The notes under the pieces: generated by a model | Database searches by the model: none | The model's input: the letters and a program-made list of their open reading frames with translations, nothing else | Told to the model about the DNA's origin: nothing | Shown: one piece after another, positions 50,361-61,200 of the stretch | Position numbering within the stretch: position 1 is the stretch's first letter | Layout: the number at the start of each line of letters is the position of its first letter | Position numbers and translations under genes: made by a program | From: Caryophanales bacterium | Lineage (GTDB): Bacteria > Bacillota_I > Bacilli_A > RF39 > UBA660 | Reading direction: 5' to 3' | Assembly: GCA_016290885.1 (NCBI GenBank) | Contig: JAEEVN010000001.1 | Coordinates: 1 to 64,000 of the forward strand | DNA length: 64,000 nt

Positions 50361-52715
50361 TTATTCACATATAAATCCTTTAGAAGTAATTATATTAAAT
50401 GCATCTTCTTTACTAGTAGGAACTGAATCAAAACTATTACCAAAAGCTTCATCAAAATTATCTTTTACTTTAAATAATAATGTATACGTATCATCAGTTT
50501 CTGCAGTAGATATTTTAACAGATTTTAATTTTTCTTTATATTGTAATCTCATAGCAAATATTAAACCATTTACTACTCTTTTAGCAATATTAAATGCTGG
50601 ATTATTAGGATCATAATTCTTCATCCTAATAGTACCTTTAACATACATTTCACTTATTTTTTCTTCTTTATTAAAATCTACTTTAACTTGATATACAGTT
50701 TTAAACATTTCAGAATCTTCTATTTGATAACACATAATCGAATTATCTCTAGCTTTTAATTTACGTTTTGCATCACGTCCTATTGTTTCTGGAGTAAATG
50801 TTGGTTCTCTATCACTTTCTTCCTCTAGATAGAAGTGATACATATGAGTTCCTGTTGCTGAAGAATCTACTACTGCGAATGCTAATTCATCATAATCGAT
50901 AAAATCATTAAGATTCATGACAAAATCTTTTGTTAATTCATGAGTATATACCTTTTCATATTTACCATCTGATTTTATAAATACTAATAATGTTAAGTGT
51001 TTTGATTCGGAATCTGCGATTATTTGTGCTTTTTCTCCATGATCGCTTGGTGTAGCATAGAAGAAATTTATACTCGCATAATTACTAGTTCTATTTTTTT
51101 CTTGTTTGCCTGCCAAATTATTTACCGGATATTTTATCACACCATTTTCATCAGTTGCAATTAATACTTTATTATCATAATCAAGTGTTAACATTTTTTC
51201 AGCAGTCTTTAGCATAACTTCTTTAAATTTTTCTGCCCCTGCTTTATTTTTTAAATATTTTAATGCATCTTCTTGTTTCAATGAATCAAGTGCAATTCTA
51301 GTTCCATTTTTCACCATATTTTCATAGTTTGACAAGAACACAAATTGATTATATCCACTGCCTTTATTTAAGCTTTTATAAGAGTATAAATTATATCCAT
51401 ATGCTTTTTTATTAAATGCTGTACCAGTTTTATTAACTCCCGCTGAATCAACCGCAAATAATGTTGCAGTAGTTTCTATTGTAAATCCCCCACTTGGGCA
51501 GTCGCCATATCCCTTAGGCGCTTCTGGGATTTTTGAAGGGTTTTCAGTACCACAGAAATAATGTTGATAATGATGGAATAATTCATGTGCCGCTACTAAT
51601 TCAGTATCTTCAAAATTTGAAGAAGCTGAAGTAATCATAAAATATGGGAAAGTATAAGTGCCCGCAACTGCAGAAACTTGCATTTGAAGATTCGAATCTA
51701 AATCATTAAATGATGATGTGTTTCTTCCGGCCTTTGTTAATATTTGACGCCATTTTTCCACTACTGCATTATACGCTCCAAGTAAATCTGTTTGACTAAG
51801 ATCTACTATATATACTGGCATTGCAGTTAATAAATAATCTGTGTCTACACCGCTATCTTTTAATATTTGGCATGCTGCCCTTCCTTCAGCATTAAATGAT
51901 TTGCAATCCTTTGTTACTTCATATGTTACACTATTTGCAGACCTAAAATTTGTTGGGCTATATTGATATTTAAGCCCATATTTTTTTTCATATTCTACAA
52001 CCATTTTTTCTAAGAAATTTGCAATTTTATTAGCATGTTCATCTGAAACAGCATTTCTTCCAGTAGTTGTATAATATACTAGGAAATGTCCCTTACTTGA
52101 TAATTTAACATGATCTACTTTATTTGTATCATCACCAACTGGTGACCATACATTTTTCACTTTATAATCATTTAGATATGATGTATCATCTTCACTAATA
52201 TCTACATTCCATTTCATATCACTTAATGAATATTTTTCTACCAGATAGTTAATAGTATTTTCTGATAACTCATCAATAACTTCTGAAGCTTTTGAAAAAA
52301 GTTGTTCTGTATCAATGAAATCATAATCTAATGATTTATACCTTTCATCCATACTATTTATATCATATGTAGCATATGCTAATTGCATTATATATTGATC
52401 TGCTGTTATTGATCCGTTTTTATAATCTTCATCAATTTGTTCTAAAGATGTTAATGTATATTCTGATATTTCAGATGTCTTTGCACCTGGTGTACCTAAA
52501 GCATCAATATCTGGGAATGGGTCATCTATTCTTGTTAGATATTTAAAGAGTTTTATACCTCCAAATATTAATCCTCCTATAATAAGTACTACTATTAGGA
52601 AAATAAGAAATCCTTTTCCTTTCCTTTTCTTTTTTGGTGGCTCTGGTAATGGTTCAAAATCAGTTTGAACTGGTTCAGCCACCTTAACATTTTCATTATT
52701 TAATTCTTCATTCAT
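50361..52715 (-). CDS. Membrane-anchored putative zinc metallopeptidase (HExxH)
   Basis: N-terminal TM after KKKRKGKG; VAAHELFHHYQHYF with downstream GGFTIETTATLFAVDSAG. Confidence 0.75.
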   Translation of the reverse strand: MNEELNNENVKVAEPVQTDFEPLPEPPKKKRKGKGFLIFLIVVLIIGGLIFGGIKLFKYLTRIDDPFPDIDALGTPGAKTSEISEYTLTSLEQIDEDYKNGSITADQYIMQLAYATYDINSMDERYKSLDYDFIDTEQLFSKASEVIDELSENTINYLVEKYSLSDMKWNVDISEDDTSYLNDYKVKNVWSPVGDDTNKVDHVKLSSKGHFLVYYTTTGRNAVSDEHANKIANFLEKMVVEYEKKYGLKYQYSPTNFRSANSVTYEVTKDCKSFNAEGRAACQILKDSGVDTDYLLTAMPVYIVDLSQTDLLGAYNAVVEKWRQILTKAGRNTSSFNDLDSNLQMQVSAVAGTYTFPYFMITSASSNFEDTELVAAHELFHHYQHYFCGTENPSKIPEAPKGYGDCPSGGFTIETTATLFAVDSAGVNKTGTAFNKKAYGYNLYSYKSLNKGSGYNQFVFLSNYENMVKNGTRIALDSLKQEDALKYLKNKAGAEKFKEVMLKTAEKMLTLDYDNKVLIATDENGVIKYPVNNLAGKQEKNRTSNYASINFFYATPSDHGEKAQIIADSESKHLTLLVFIKSDGKYEKVYTHELTKDFVMNLNDFIDYDELAFAVVDSSATGTHMYHFYLEEESDREPTFTPETIGRDAKRKLKARDNSIMCYQIEDSEMFKTVYQVKVDFNKEEKISEMYVKGTIRMKNYDPNNPAFNIAKRVVNGLIFAMRLQYKEKLKSVKISTAETDDTYTLLFKVKDNFDEAFGNSFDSVPTSKEDAFNIITSKGFICE

Positions 52716-52770
52716 AAAAACTCCTATTCTTAATGTAATTATAACATGTTTTTATAATAAATAATTAAAC

Positions 52771-52798
52771 AAAAAAAACTGGTGTGTAAACCAGTTTT
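52771..52798 (-). terminator. Terminator downstream of tRNA-Arg
   Basis: Minus strand AAAACTGGTTTACACACCAGTTTTTTTT. Confidence 0.7.
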
Positions 52799-52805
52799 AT
52801 TTATA

Positions 52806-52882
52806 TGGTGTCCTCGACTAGAATCGAACTAGCGACCTATCCCTTAGGAGGGGATTGCTCTATCCTACTGAGCTACGAGGAC
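52806..52882 (-). tRNA. tRNA-Arg (anticodon CCT)
   Basis: Minus strand GTCCTCGTAGCTCAGTAGGATAGAGC...CTCCTAA...GTTCGATTC...CGAGGACACCA. Confidence 0.94.
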
Positions 52883-52914
52883 AAAAAAACTATACTAATT
52901 ATAGCATAGTTTTA

Positions 52915-53520
52915 TTAATTTGCCATTGCTTTAACAATAATTCTTGATTGTCCACCACTTTCACAAGTCATCAATGTTAAATGATATCCATCATATTTTT
53001 TATATATATCTACTCCATTTGGATCATAATATCTTATTTTTTCATATACAGTATATTCAAGTTCTCTACCAGATGAATCTGTTATATATATCTTATCACC
53101 AGATTCTAGGTTTCTTATACCATACATAAATGGCCCTTGACCTCTATAGTTATGGCCTGATAGTATAAATCCTCCTGGTTCATTTACTGATACACCATAA
53201 GATTTAACTACTCCTAAATCCATAGAATGATATGTATTTTCTCCAATTATAACAGATCTAAATCCAATACTAGGGATTTCTACTTTACCAAGTAATGTAT
53301 ATCCACTATAATCAAATCCAGTATTAGATGTTTTATCATCCTCTATATCTTCAACATTTACTTTTTCTATCTTAACAGATTTTTCAAAAGCATCTAATGC
53401 ACTTGCTTCTAATCTTTCTAATTTTCTTTGTTTAAAAGATTCAAATATCATTAGAAATGATATAACATATAAGGCCGCAATAAAAACAAAAATTAATATA
53501 TTAATTATCTTTTTTATCAT
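52915..53520 (-). CDS. Sortase
   Basis: N-terminal TM; FILSGHNYRGQGPF (His), LTLMTCESGGQSRIIVKA (Cys and Arg). Confidence 0.9.
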   Translation of the reverse strand: MIKKIINILIFVFIAALYVISFLMIFESFKQRKLERLEASALDAFEKSVKIEKVNVEDIEDDKTSNTGFDYSGYTLLGKVEIPSIGFRSVIIGENTYHSMDLGVVKSYGVSVNEPGGFILSGHNYRGQGPFMYGIRNLESGDKIYITDSSGRELEYTVYEKIRYYDPNGVDIYKKYDGYHLTLMTCESGGQSRIIVKAMAN

Positions 53521-53530
53521 ATAGCCTCCA

Positions 53531-53965
53531 CTAGTATCCTAGTTTCTTTAATATCCTCTTTATTTCTCTTTTATTAGATTTTATATCAGTATTACCAATT
53601 ATAATTGTATTATCTACTTGTACTAAGTAGAAATAACCACTCTTAGTACTTTTAACTGTCATATAATTTTTCTTATCCTTATAACTAAAATACTTTCTAT
53701 CTTTATAATTAATAGATACATAGTTTCTAGCATCTTCCTCTGTTTTAAATTCATAATAAATAAATTGATTATTCTTTCCAGATGCTTCAATATATCTTTC
53801 AAATTTATCAGACAAAAGTGATGTTTCATTAGAAACTAAATAACCTGATTCTTCTTTGAATGACTCAATAAATTTTGTATAAGTAATTGATTTATAATCT
53901 TTACCACATGCACTTAAAATAAATATAAATAGTAATGCTATTATTCCCTTTAATATCTTTTTCAT
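53531..53965 (-). CDS. Small lipoprotein of unknown function
   Basis: MKKILKGIIALLFIFILSACGKDYKS lipobox. Confidence 0.7.
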   Translation of the reverse strand: MKKILKGIIALLFIFILSACGKDYKSITYTKFIESFKEESGYLVSNETSLLSDKFERYIEASGKNNQFIYYEFKTEEDARNYVSINYKDRKYFSYKDKKNYMTVKSTKSGYFYLVQVDNTIIIGNTDIKSNKREIKRILKKLGY

Positions 53966-54020
53966 AGTCTAGTCTCCTATCATATATAAAGTATATCATT
54001 TTTTTATTTTTATTTCAATA

Positions 54021-54746
54021 TTATCTTTTTTCTAATTTTAATTTATCCGCAATAGTTACTATAAATTCACTATTAGTAGGTTTTGATTTTTCCATGTCTA
54101 CACTATGCCCAAATATTTCATCCATTAATTTTATATCTCCTCTATTAGAACTTACTTCTATAGCATGTCTAATAGCTCTTTCTACTTTAGTAGGAGATGT
54201 ATCATATTTACTGGCAATATCAGGATATAATTCTTTAGTTATGCCTGATATATTTTTAGCATTATATAAATTTATTATAGCTTCTCTTAGATATTCATAT
54301 CCCTTTATATTAGAAGGTATTCCAAGTTCATGTAATAACTTTGATAATTCTTGTTTAACATCTTTATTATCTCTTTTAGAAGTAACTGATTCCATCAATT
54401 TAGTTTCTAAATCTTCAAAAGAATATGGTTTTAATATAAAATCATCGACTTGATAATTACTTACTTTTCTAATAATAGTATCAGAGTTTAAAGAAGTCAT
54501 AACAATTATATTTTTTCTTAGATTTAGTTTTTTAAATTCTTTTAAAAAATATAATCCATCTTTTTTAGGCATAACTAAATCTAATAGAATTAGATCTATA
54601 TCATCTTTATGCTCTATTAGTATTTTTAATCCTTTTTCTCCATCTTCTCCAATATACTTAATATTAATTCTTGGATTATTTTTAAAATATCTAATAAGCA
54701 TATTAACAAAATTAGTATTATCATCTACTACTAAAATATTTTTCAT
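54021..54746 (-). CDS. spo0A: Spo0A-type sporulation response regulator
   Basis: Receiver LILLDLVMPKKDG; C-terminal ELGIPSNIKGYEYLREAI...LYPDIASKYDTSPTKVERAIRHAIEVSSNRG matches the Spo0A effector domain. Confidence 0.93.
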   Translation of the reverse strand: MKNILVVDDNTNFVNMLIRYFKNNPRINIKYIGEDGEKGLKILIEHKDDIDLILLDLVMPKKDGLYFLKEFKKLNLRKNIIVMTSLNSDTIIRKVSNYQVDDFILKPYSFEDLETKLMESVTSKRDNKDVKQELSKLLHELGIPSNIKGYEYLREAIINLYNAKNISGITKELYPDIASKYDTSPTKVERAIRHAIEVSSNRGDIKLMDEIFGHSVDMEKSKPTNSEFIVTIADKLKLEKR

Positions 54747-54782
54747 ATAGTGCCCTTTCTATAAAAAAAGATGGTGAATATC

Positions 54783-56015
54783 CTATTCATCATCTTTTTT
54801 ATGTTTAAAATTAATAACTTCTTTTATATCATTAAAGAATTCTAAACCTTTTTTATAATTTTTAATTGAGTCCATATAAACATCATATACTTTTTTACCA
54901 AAAGCATCCGAAGAATTATCTAAAGAAGTTTTATATGCACCTTCAGATAATTTTTTATATAATTTTTTATCACTATATAATTTGTATATATAATTACTAA
55001 AATCTGCATTTTTAGCAAATAAATATCCATTTTCATTATTCTTTACAGAGCCTTCAAAACTTTCGTCTTTAATAGCTACTACAGGCACTTTAGAAGACAA
55101 AGCTTCAAGTACTGTTAGTCCTTGAGTTTCAGTAACAGAGAATGTAGAAAATACATCCATTAAATGATAATAGTTTTGTATATTTTCTATTTCTACTTTA
55201 CCTGTAAATATAACATTATTTTCTATATTTAATTCTTTTGTTAAATCTTTTAATATTTTTTTATCTGGGCCATCTCCTACTAATAATAATTTTATATTAG
55301 GGATTTTATCTATTAATTTACTAAATTCTATAATTAATTTATCTACGGATTTTTCTTTTCCTAATCTAGATACAGATCCAACTACAAAAGAATCCTCTAG
55401 TTTATATTTCTTTCTTAGTTTTTCTACTTCTTCTTTATCTATATTAGAGAATCTTTCTATATCCATACCAGTAGGTATTATATTTATTTTTTTATTTGGA
55501 TTATATTTTTCTTTAAATATATTATATATTTTTTTAGTAGGTACTATTAATTCACTTACTGTTGTATCACAGTAAAATCTAGTAAGATACTCTACTAATT
55601 TCTTACTTGGTTTATCAAAATAACCTTTAGTTAAATAAAATAAATAATCTTCATACATAGTATGATATGTATGAACAAGTGGTATATCTAATTGTTTAGA
55701 AATTATTCTACCAAATGTACCTATACTAAATTCTGTTTGAGTATGAATTATATCTAATTTCCATTTTCTTATTTGATTAAATGCTCTTGGATTATAAAAA
55801 GTAGTTAATCTTGTATCATATATTTTAGTAGGGACTCCTGGTATATATATTACTTTATTTTCTTTATCATATTTATATTTTAAATTTTCAAGATTCATAG
55901 TTACTACAAATACTTCATGCCCCATTTTCTCTAATGATTCTTTAAGCATAAGTTCACTAGTAACAAGTCCACTAACATAAGGTAGATATGTATCTGTAAA
56001 TATACCTATTCTCAT
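54783..56015 (-). CDS. GT4 family glycosyltransferase (diacylglycerol glucosyltransferase-like)
   Basis: GIFTDTYLPYVSGLVTSE; IHTQTEFSIGTFGR; VHTYHTMYEDY; EALSSKVPVVAI. Confidence 0.88.
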   Translation of the reverse strand: MRIGIFTDTYLPYVSGLVTSELMLKESLEKMGHEVFVVTMNLENLKYKYDKENKVIYIPGVPTKIYDTRLTTFYNPRAFNQIRKWKLDIIHTQTEFSIGTFGRIISKQLDIPLVHTYHTMYEDYLFYLTKGYFDKPSKKLVEYLTRFYCDTTVSELIVPTKKIYNIFKEKYNPNKKINIIPTGMDIERFSNIDKEEVEKLRKKYKLEDSFVVGSVSRLGKEKSVDKLIIEFSKLIDKIPNIKLLLVGDGPDKKILKDLTKELNIENNVIFTGKVEIENIQNYYHLMDVFSTFSVTETQGLTVLEALSSKVPVVAIKDESFEGSVKNNENGYLFAKNADFSNYIYKLYSDKKLYKKLSEGAYKTSLDNSSDAFGKKVYDVYMDSIKNYKKGLEFFNDIKEVINFKHKKDDE

Positions 56016-57031
56016 TTTTTCTTCCTCCTATATGTCATTAAAACTATACCACCTAGAACCATACCAAAATAATATGTAATTAATCTCCATAAAAGCATTC
56101 CTGCACTAAGCATTGCACCACTCTTTATAAATATCTTAAAGAAATCAATAAATCCATATTCAAGTCCCCCAGTAGCACCTGGTATAGGAACAAATGATCC
56201 TATTAAGAATGTAAATGAAGATGATACAAATGATTCTAAGTAATTAATTTTAGAATATCCAAATGAATAAAAAACAAATATTGGTATTACATATAAGAAA
56301 CATAAACTAATTAAATTAAATATAAAACTTAATATAGTATTTTTCTTATTATTTTTCATAATAGCAGTGCTATTATAAAAATCTTCTAAATATTTATTAA
56401 ATTTTTCTTCTTTTTGTTCTTTATTTTTTATAAATTTAAAATGAAATATAAATTTAAATATCTTAGAAAATAATTTAGTATTTAATTTCTTAGCTCTAGA
56501 TATAAATATAATTATTCCCATGACTAATATATTAGCAAAATAACCAATTAATACTATTTTTTTAAGTAATAAAGTATCTGGTAATATCTTAAATATACCA
56601 TTTAATATAATAGCTATAGTACTAGTAAAAATAAGTCCAAATTGATAAGTAATAAAGTTTTGCATTAATGCATTTAGTGAATCACTAACTTTAATTCCTT
56701 CTTTATTTAATAAATACATTTCAAATGGTTGTCCACCTGAACTAAACGGTGTTATTGCATTAAAAAACATAGCCATACACATTAGTTTAAAACAAGATGA
56801 GAATTTATAATTAGGATCTATTTCTTTTAAAAATCTATATTGTGATAAACTTTGAAATAATATATTAAGTATCATACAAAGTGCTGCTACTAATACCCAT
56901 AAATAATTCATATTTTTAAAATAATTCATTGCACCATTAAAATCATCTTTTAAAGTAAAAAAGATGACAACAAATGCAACAATTACTAAAAGTATTATAT
57001 TTAATCTGTACTTTTTCATATTATTCCTCAA
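56012..57031 (-). CDS. Lysylphosphatidylglycerol synthase TM region-like (UPF0104) flippase-type membrane protein
   Basis: Multi-TM; NAITPFSSGGQPFEMYLL; FVPIPGATGGLEYGF; ATGA overlap with the downstream GT gene. Confidence 0.85.
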   Translation of the reverse strand: MRNNMKKYRLNIILLVIVAFVVIFFTLKDDFNGAMNYFKNMNYLWVLVAALCMILNILFQSLSQYRFLKEIDPNYKFSSCFKLMCMAMFFNAITPFSSGGQPFEMYLLNKEGIKVSDSLNALMQNFITYQFGLIFTSTIAIILNGIFKILPDTLLLKKIVLIGYFANILVMGIIIFISRAKKLNTKLFSKIFKFIFHFKFIKNKEQKEEKFNKYLEDFYNSTAIMKNNKKNTILSFIFNLISLCFLYVIPIFVFYSFGYSKINYLESFVSSSFTFLIGSFVPIPGATGGLEYGFIDFFKIFIKSGAMLSAGMLLWRLITYYFGMVLGGIVLMTYRRKKK

Positions 57032-58148
57032 ATATACCTGGTAATTTATTTCCTTGTAAATATTCTAGAGAAGCTCCTCCTCCAGTAGATATAACAAAAT
57101 TATTATCACTTAATAATTCATTACAAGCAGATACTGTATCTCCTCCGCCTATAACTACTAATTTATTATCTTTATTTAATGCTTCTAATATATTTTTAGT
57201 ACCATAAGTATAACCACCTTCTGTAAATCCAAGTGATCCATTAAAGAATATAGTATTAGATTTATTTATTATTTCACTAAATCTTTCTACACTCTTAATA
57301 CCTATATCATATCCTACTAATTCAGAAGTCATATTATCTATATCAATACATTTATCAAGTTCTATAAAATTATCACTAATTAAAATTATTTTATCTTTAT
57401 AATTATTTAATAAGTTTTTACAATAATCTATATAATCTTCTTCTAAAAAAGATTTACCTATTTCTTTACCTTCTGCTTTTAAGAAAGTATATACCATTGC
57501 ACCGCCAACTAATAGATAATCTACTTTAGTTATTAATTTATCTATTAATTTAATTTTATCTGATACTTTTTTACCACCCATAATAACAGTAAATGGTTTA
57601 GTAGGATTATCTAGTTTTTTTAGATTATTAACTTCTTCTTCAATTAAGAATCCATTACAAGATTCTAAGTATTTACTAATGCCTACATTAGATGCATTTT
57701 CTCTATGAGCAGTACCAAATGCATCATTAATAAATACATCTCCAAAAGATGAGAAGTATTTACTTAATTCTAAGTCACAATTACTTTCTTTTTTATCATC
57801 TAAATCAAAGAATCTAGTGTTTTCTAAAAGAACTATTTTATTATCATTAATAGCCTTATTTATATCTTCTTCCCATGTACAAAAATATACATTTTGACCT
57901 AGTAATCTACTTAATTCAGTTGATACTATTCTAAGACTATTTTTAGCCTTATCTTCAGGAGTTTTAATTCTTCCTAAATGAGACATTATAATTACTTTAG
58001 ATGCTCTTTCTAAACAATAATTAATAGTTTTTAAACTCTTTACTATTCTTGTATTATCAAGTATTTTATTATCCTCTATTGGTACATTTAAATCACATCT
58101 TATCATTACTTTTTTGTTATCTATATTTAAATCTTTTAATGTCTTCAT
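57021..58148 (-). CDS. pgk: Phosphoglycerate kinase
   Basis: VMIRCDLNVPIEDNKILDNTRIVKSL; MSHLGRIKTPEDK; FINDAFGTAHRENASNVGI; GGGDTVSA; STGGGASLEYLQG. Confidence 0.95.
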   Translation of the reverse strand: MKTLKDLNIDNKKVMIRCDLNVPIEDNKILDNTRIVKSLKTINYCLERASKVIIMSHLGRIKTPEDKAKNSLRIVSTELSRLLGQNVYFCTWEEDINKAINDNKIVLLENTRFFDLDDKKESNCDLELSKYFSSFGDVFINDAFGTAHRENASNVGISKYLESCNGFLIEEEVNNLKKLDNPTKPFTVIMGGKKVSDKIKLIDKLITKVDYLLVGGAMVYTFLKAEGKEIGKSFLEEDYIDYCKNLLNNYKDKIILISDNFIELDKCIDIDNMTSELVGYDIGIKSVERFSEIINKSNTIFFNGSLGFTEGGYTYGTKNILEALNKDNKLVVIGGGDTVSACNELLSDNNFVISTGGGASLEYLQGNKLPGIFEE

Positions 58149-58212
58149 ATTACTAACCTCTAAATATAATTATATCATATTTACAAAAGAAAAAAGCATG
58201 AAAATTCATGCT

Positions 58213-61200
58213 TTACTCATTAAATACTCTTAATGTTGGAAGACCTTCTTCATCAAGTTCAGTATTAAATGCATTATCTCCATTTATTATACTTAAAATA
58301 CTTGGTGTTTCTTCAGTTGTATAAACACCTGCAGTATCATAATCTTCTTGAGTACAAGTTGTCCAGCTATTATTAGGACAATAATATGGTAGTTTAGCTG
58401 GATCTGTATTATATTTATTGTTAGTTGTTCCGTTAACTTTATGTGAATTTATCTCTCCAACATAAATATTGTGTTTATAAGTATCCCCATATGTATTAGT
58501 AAATTCTTCATCATATATAGAATGACCTAAAGGCGAATCATCAAGAGTTATTGTTCCAGCATTAAAGCTGTTTGTTACCTTTGACCAAAGTGATATACCA
58601 GCTATATAGAAGCTTCTAGATTCAGTATATGGTTGATTTATTGTTAAAGTAATATTTCCAGCATTTACAGAATTAGATGTATTAGCATAAGAAACTCCAC
58701 TAATTCCAAATGGAATATTATTAACGCCATTATATGATGCAGTTATATTACCAAGATTATATGCATTTTGATCGCCAGAGCCAGTGCCATAACTACTTGA
58801 GCCATTAATTCCAGACACATACATTGTACTTGGATATGATCTCGCTTCTTGAACTATGTCTTCAACAAGTATATCTCCTGAATTATAAACATTTTTGATA
58901 TCTCCTGCATTTGCTCCAATAATTCCACCAACAGACCATGGTTGATGTTTGAAATCCATATTTCCTCTGTTATAACTATTTTCTATGCTACAGCTAAATC
59001 CACAAATACCACCAATTTGATTTTGTTTACCAAATGTTGTTACAAGAATGTCTCCTGTATTATAAGAATTATTAACAAAAGTACTAGTAGATCTTTCTCC
59101 TTGTGCAATAAGTCCACCAGAATCAAATCCAGCAAATATTGTTAAATCTCCTGTGTTATATGATTTAGTTAATGTTCCTTTATAATATCCAACTAATCCA
59201 CCAGTAAATGATGTGGATGTTATATCACCAGTATTATAGCAATTTTCAATTAAATTATCCGCAGATCTAGCTGCTTTACCAATTAATCCTCCTACATATA
59301 TACCATATAAAGAGAAATGACCAGTGTTATAAGAATTAGTTAATGTTAATCTATCACTAGAGACATATCCAAAAATTCCACCTACTGTATCTTGTGGGTT
59401 TATTCCATTATTATCATAATGATCCATTCCCTCAAAGTTAATTCTTTCATCTTTAAAATCTATATTACCTGAATTATATAAATTATTACCAGTCAATTCA
59501 GATCCATAAGTCATACCTATTAATCCACCCATGATACCACCCCTGAAAGTAGCTCCTGTATTAGTGAAATTACCAGTATTATAACAGTTTTCTAAAGTGA
59601 TTTTTGATGAATTCCATGCACCACCTATTCCACCAAATTGACTACCAATGTTTTCGTCAAAAGTGAAATTTCCTGTATTCCCAGAATTTGCAACTAATAC
59701 ATTTGGTGATCCATATAGATATCCTAATATTCCGCCAAATAATGAACTAGTTCCAGATGTATAATAGAAATTACCATTATTCTTTGTATTTTTAATTACT
59801 AAATTTGGAGTACTTGATGAAGGTATTCCTTCAGCATAATAAATAATACCTGATCCTGATTCAGAAAAATATAAATCTATATTATTTTCTACTCTATTAA
59901 GAGTAAATCCACCCTCTCTATTACCATTAAAATATGAAACTATTCCAGCAGAATAACCTTTTAGATTTCCTGCACCATATGTCTTAATATTATCTAATGT
60001 TAAGTTTTTATATCCATATCCTAATAATGCTCCTGTATATCCATAATTACCAGTAGTATTAATCATATATACATCTGATAATTCCATATTTTTGAATGTT
60101 GCATTAACTGCATATCCAAATAAACCTTTATAGTTACCATATTGATGTTGGCTTACACTATCATCTGTAATATATAAACCACTAATAATCTTATCGTCAC
60201 CATCATATGTACCTGCAAAATATGGTGCTGGATCTAATCTGTAATCACCAGCAGATATCCATACATGAGCATTACTTAAATCTCCTGCTATTACTTGATC
60301 AAGCAAATGATCATTAAGTTTAATATTCTTAGTTTGTTTAATATATTGTCCTTCATATGTTGTTCCATTATTTACTGACTTAGCAAAACAAGATAATTGC
60401 TCTGCAGTTTTAACTTGGTATGGATCAGATTCAGTACCAGATCCTCCATCAAATATATTTGATGGTGTTAATTCTGCTACATCTAAATCACAATTACCAT
60501 CCCATGTTTCTATTAAATCTATTTCTTCATTTACTGTTACTATTAATTCTTTTGATTTAGTTATTGGATTAACTATTGCACTAAGTAAATTATCTAAACC
60601 AAATACTCCTGCTAGTACTGTAAATGATAAACTAAGTGTTGCTACTCCAGTAATTGTAGCACCCACTATTTTTGATTTTTTAGTTTTTAATTTCTTAAAT
60701 AATACTGCATATATACCAAGTCCTGATACAAAGAATAATAATGTTATTAATATTATATTATCTAATGTCTTTGGATTAGAAGGTATTGGTTTTGGTGTTG
60801 GTTTATCTGGGTCTACAGGTATAACCTTCTTTTCACATATTTTCTTTTCAGTATTATATATTTCATCATCTGCACATTCTACTGGTTTTTCTGGTTTAAC
60901 ACAGATACCAGCTTCATTTCTTTCCATTCCTTCTGGACATAAACACATACTTTCATCATCAGAAAGTATTTCTCCATCAGGACAACTTCCTTCATCATAA
61001 GTATATTTTATTTTTACTTCTGATGTAGTTTTACCGTTTTGTGCACCTTCTTTAACCTTAGCTTTAATTGTTACCATATTAAAGTCATGCCCGTTGATAG
61101 CAAGACCACCTGAAGGTAAATCAGATGAGTATTCAATCTTATCATTTCCTGGTTCAAATGCTATTTCTCTTAGAGTTCCTGCTCTATCCCCTGAATTTGT

